Source: JAMXLO01 sp963696645
GTDB lineage: Bacteria; Pseudomonadota; Alphaproteobacteria; Acetobacterales; Acetobacteraceae
NCBI GenBank assembly: GCA_963696645.1
Contig: CAVOKY010000003.1
Location: 62,001 to 126,000 of the forward strand
Direction of reading: 5' to 3'
Length of the DNA stretch: 64,000 nucleotides
Shown: in pieces, positions 62,156 through 64,000 of the stretch
Layout of the letters: each line of letters begins with the position of its first letter
Position numbering within the stretch: the stretch's first letter is position 1
The notes under the pieces: generated by a model
Database searches by the model: none
What the model was told of the DNA's origin: nothing
The model's input: only the letters and a program-made list of their open reading frames with translations
Position numbers and translations under genes: made by a program

Positions 62156-62704
62156 ATGAGCGGCAGGCTCCCGTCTGGCCAGACAGTCCGTCGAAAACTG
62201 GGTCATGAACTGCAGCAGTACGCCATCATCTCGGCGTATCTGTACATCTGCTTCGGAGCACTGATTTTCTACAAGACGGCGATACTTCGTGGCGAGGGTA
62301 TCGATTACGCTCCGTATGGATTGGCGGCCGTCAAGGCATTGGTGCTGGGCAAGTTCATACTGATGGGCCACGCGGCCAGGATGGGAGAGCGATACGAGAG
62401 GCGCCAATTCATCCACATTGTCGCCTATAAGTCGCTGCTCTTCCTCGTGATGCTGCTTGTTCTATCGGTCATCGAGGAAGCAATCGTCGGTGTCATTCAC
62501 GGAAGGTCGTTCGCGGATTCGCTCACAGATATCGCGGGGGGCACGCTGCTGGAGATCGTCGCAAGCTGCGTGATCATGCTGCTGATCCTCATTCCGTATC
62601 TGACTTTTCGGGAACTGAACGAGGTCCTGGGGGAAGGCAGGCTGCGGCAGATTCTGTTAGATTACCGCACCGGTACGCCCTCCCATGTTCGACGAGAGCG
62701 CTAA
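62156..62704 (+). CDS. Four-helix membrane protein (182 aa)
   Basis: I do not recognise a named family. The protein has a polar N-terminus (MSGRLPSGQTVRRKLGHELQ), then helices at about residues 22-40, 58-75, 88-108 and 133-155 (LLEIVASCVIMLLILIPYLT). It ends with a cytoplasmic segment FRELNEVLGEGRLRQILLDY. The ATG at 62156 follows an AGAGCAGAAGAA stretch. It is divergent from the DUF4239 gene. Confidence 0.78.
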   Translation: MSGRLPSGQTVRRKLGHELQQYAIISAYLYICFGALIFYKTAILRGEGIDYAPYGLAAVKALVLGKFILMGHAARMGERYERRQFIHIVAYKSLLFLVMLLVLSVIEEAIVGVIHGRSFADSLTDIAGGTLLEIVASCVIMLLILIPYLTFRELNEVLGEGRLRQILLDYRTGTPSHVRRER

Positions 62705-62800
62705 GTGAATGAACCAGCCAAGCGAACATCCCAATGCCGGGTCGGTGGGAACGTCAAAGATCCCGGCGACTGCCGGATGGGTGAAAGCTGAGACAAGGGG

Positions 62801-63178
62801 ATGCAATCCGCACCCAGCATTGGACTGACGCTGGCAGTCAGCGTGCTGCTTGCCTGCTGTGCGCCGAAACCGACAGGTCCGGTCACCACGGCATTCGACG
62901 GTGTCTACCACGGGAACGGGTACTCGGCATCGCCGCCCGATGCGGATTGCCCGGCGGTCATGCCGGACAATACGGTAAATGTCTCGGGCGGGGAGGCAAC
63001 ATTCCAGGACTTCCGTGGGTGGGTGTCACCGGGTGGCACGGCGCACTTGTCGTCACAGGAAGGCACGATCGATGGCCAGTTCCAGGGTAGCCACTTTCAG
63101 GGACTGCTTCAGTTCAAGGTGCGATTGTCGTCCAGCCTCGGGTGCGCCTACACATTGAAGTTGGATCGGGTGGGTTGA
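62801..63178 (+). CDS. Lipoprotein of unknown function (125 aa)
   Basis: The N-terminus MQSAPSIGLTLAVSVLLACC followed by AP is a type II signal with lipobox LLAC. The mature part (DGVYHGNGYSASPPDADCPA, then TFQDFRGWVSPGG and a final GCAYTLKLDRVG) looks like a small beta-sheet domain with two Cys that may form a disulfide. Many lipoproteins of this kind exist in alphaproteobacteria; none is named here. Confidence 0.78.
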   Translation: MQSAPSIGLTLAVSVLLACCAPKPTGPVTTAFDGVYHGNGYSASPPDADCPAVMPDNTVNVSGGEATFQDFRGWVSPGGTAHLSSQEGTIDGQFQGSHFQGLLQFKVRLSSSLGCAYTLKLDRVG

Positions 63179-63211
63179 CCTGTACAGCGACCGGCACGAA
63201 CGCCCGCAACG

Positions 63212-63667
63212 ATGGAATTTGATTGGGGTGCATCCTGGGGCTGCGGTCTGCCGCTCATCACCGTGACCACTGCCGTGCATGCCTTCGGCATTGTAGTGAT
63301 CTATCGCGGATTGCAGCGCAGCGGTCATCTGTCGATAGACAGCGAGCGGTATAGCCGGCACCCAATCGCGCGATCAGCAGTGATCATCGGCGTCGTTGGG
63401 TTGTTGTTGTCGATGCTGGCGGGTGTGGAGGCCGCAATCTGGGCGGCAGCGTATCTGGTATTGGGTGCGATCGATTCGTACCGGGACGCCATGCTGTATT
63501 CAGTCAATTCATTCACCACACGCGGGGCGTCAGGCTTGATGCTGAATGGGGGATGGCGATTGATGGGGGCGCTCGAGGCAGCAAACGGCATGCTGCTGTT
63601 CGGCATCAGCACGGCATTCGTCTTCACCGTGATCCAGCGCATCATGACGCTCATTGACCGCCGGTGA
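63212..63667 (+). CDS. Membrane protein resembling a two-helix ion channel
   Basis: The 151-aa protein has hydrophobic segments at about residues 13-32, 53-82 and 118-142. Between the last two lies YRDAMLYSVNSFTTRGASGL, then GWRLMGALEAANGMLLFGIS, which resembles the pore loop and second helix of K+-channel-like proteins, though no canonical GYG filter is present. It is therefore called channel-like only. It follows the lipoprotein gene after 33 nt. Confidence 0.7.
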   Translation: MEFDWGASWGCGLPLITVTTAVHAFGIVVIYRGLQRSGHLSIDSERYSRHPIARSAVIIGVVGLLLSMLAGVEAAIWAAAYLVLGAIDSYRDAMLYSVNSFTTRGASGLMLNGGWRLMGALEAANGMLLFGISTAFVFTVIQRIMTLIDRR

Positions 63668-63801
63668 CCGACCTTGCCCTGTTCGACCTGCACCATGTCT
63701 GCGTTTGCCGACGCCAGGCGATCTAACGACGCCAGCCTCCTGAGCCATTGCTTCGGTTCAAACGCTCGCGAAGCGTCTCCAGAACGCCGGCGGGCATGCT
63801 G

Positions 63802-64000
63802 CTAAGCCGCCAGTCTTTGACGTGCTGCACCTTTCATTAGTGCTGCCCCCTTTTCGGCGATCATGATCGTCGGCGCGTTCGTGTTGGTCGACGTGACAGC
63901 CGGCATCACCGAGGCGTCGATGACCCGCAGCCCATCCATGCCGTGCACCCGCAATTCGCTGTCAACGACACTCATCGCGTGCTGACCCATCATGCAGGTG
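63802..64000 (-). CDS. GMC-family oxidoreductase, C-terminal part (5' end beyond window)
   Basis: The minus strand reads TCMMGQHAMSVVDSELRVHG at the window edge and continues MDGLRVIDASVMPAVTSTNT and NAPTIMIAEKGAALM. This is the highly conserved C-terminal FAD-binding signature of GMC oxidoreductases (choline or alcohol dehydrogenases). Only the last 66 codons or so are in the window. The conserved His/Asn active-site residues lie partly outside (the Asn of TNAPT is inside). Confidence 0.88.
   Translation of the reverse strand, partial: TCMMGQHAMSVVDSELRVHGMDGLRVIDASVMPAVTSTNTNAPTIMIAEKGAALMKGAARQRLAA

Overview
The window looks like chromosome from a GC-rich alphaproteobacterium, most likely Acetobacteraceae/Rhodospirillales. 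The evidence is the gene order tig-clpP-clpX-lon-hup, the run nuoA-N/coaX/rnj/DUF1467/proS/lolCE/lolD/dnaE, a short prolyl-tRNA synthetase without the editing insertion, and an alphaproteobacterial SOS box (GTTC-N7-GTTC). The assignment rests on recognised proteins and motifs; no database search was run.

Layout. 1-2.4 kb: a truncated IclR regulator with an IclR-type palindrome at its start, then a 1541-bp insertion sequence with a 9-bp target duplication. 2.5-9.3 kb: tRNA-Leu and the protein quality-control block (trigger factor, ClpP, ClpX, Lon, HU), with heat-shock-like promoters before clpP and lon, followed by tRNA-Val and tRNA-Asp. 9.8-24.2 kb: the full 14-gene complex I operon. 24.2-31.2 kb: coaX, a BrnT-type toxin relic with an antitoxin-like gene, RNase J, a DUF1467 protein, proS and the LolCDE-type ABC exporter genes. 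31.2-34.9 kb: a frameshifted hybrid histidine kinase and a mosaic of palindromes, including a perfect 45-bp inverted repeat, into which an IS4-like element has inserted. 34.9-38.3 kb: dnaE.

38.3-64 kb is accessory. It holds an amidohydrolase/esterase group, an unknown protein with an internal duplication, a flavin-dependent oxidoreductase, a divergent alkB / dinB-DUF763 locus sharing one SOS box, an SDR, a GST, and then a roughly 13-kb group of envelope genes: arylsulfatase, small membrane proteins, DUF202, DUF1622, two AraC-type regulators, lipoproteins, a HAD phosphatase, a DUF4239-like protein and a channel-like protein. Several genes of this group are broken: an FGE remnant, a frameshifted sulfatase, a membrane gene split by the second IS copy, an AraC gene with an internal deletion, and a frameshifted OmpA lipoprotein.

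The most unusual signal is a block of about 8.4 kb (about 16.44-24.84 kb) where nuoG, nuoH, nuoJ, nuoL, nuoM, nuoN and coaX carry about 30 one- or two-base frameshifts while the protein sequence between them stays conserved. nuoI and nuoK inside the block and all genes flanking it are intact. A consensus-sequence error is the first explanation to exclude. The best candidate for new biology is the SOS-box-controlled dinB-DUF763 operon divergent from alkB.
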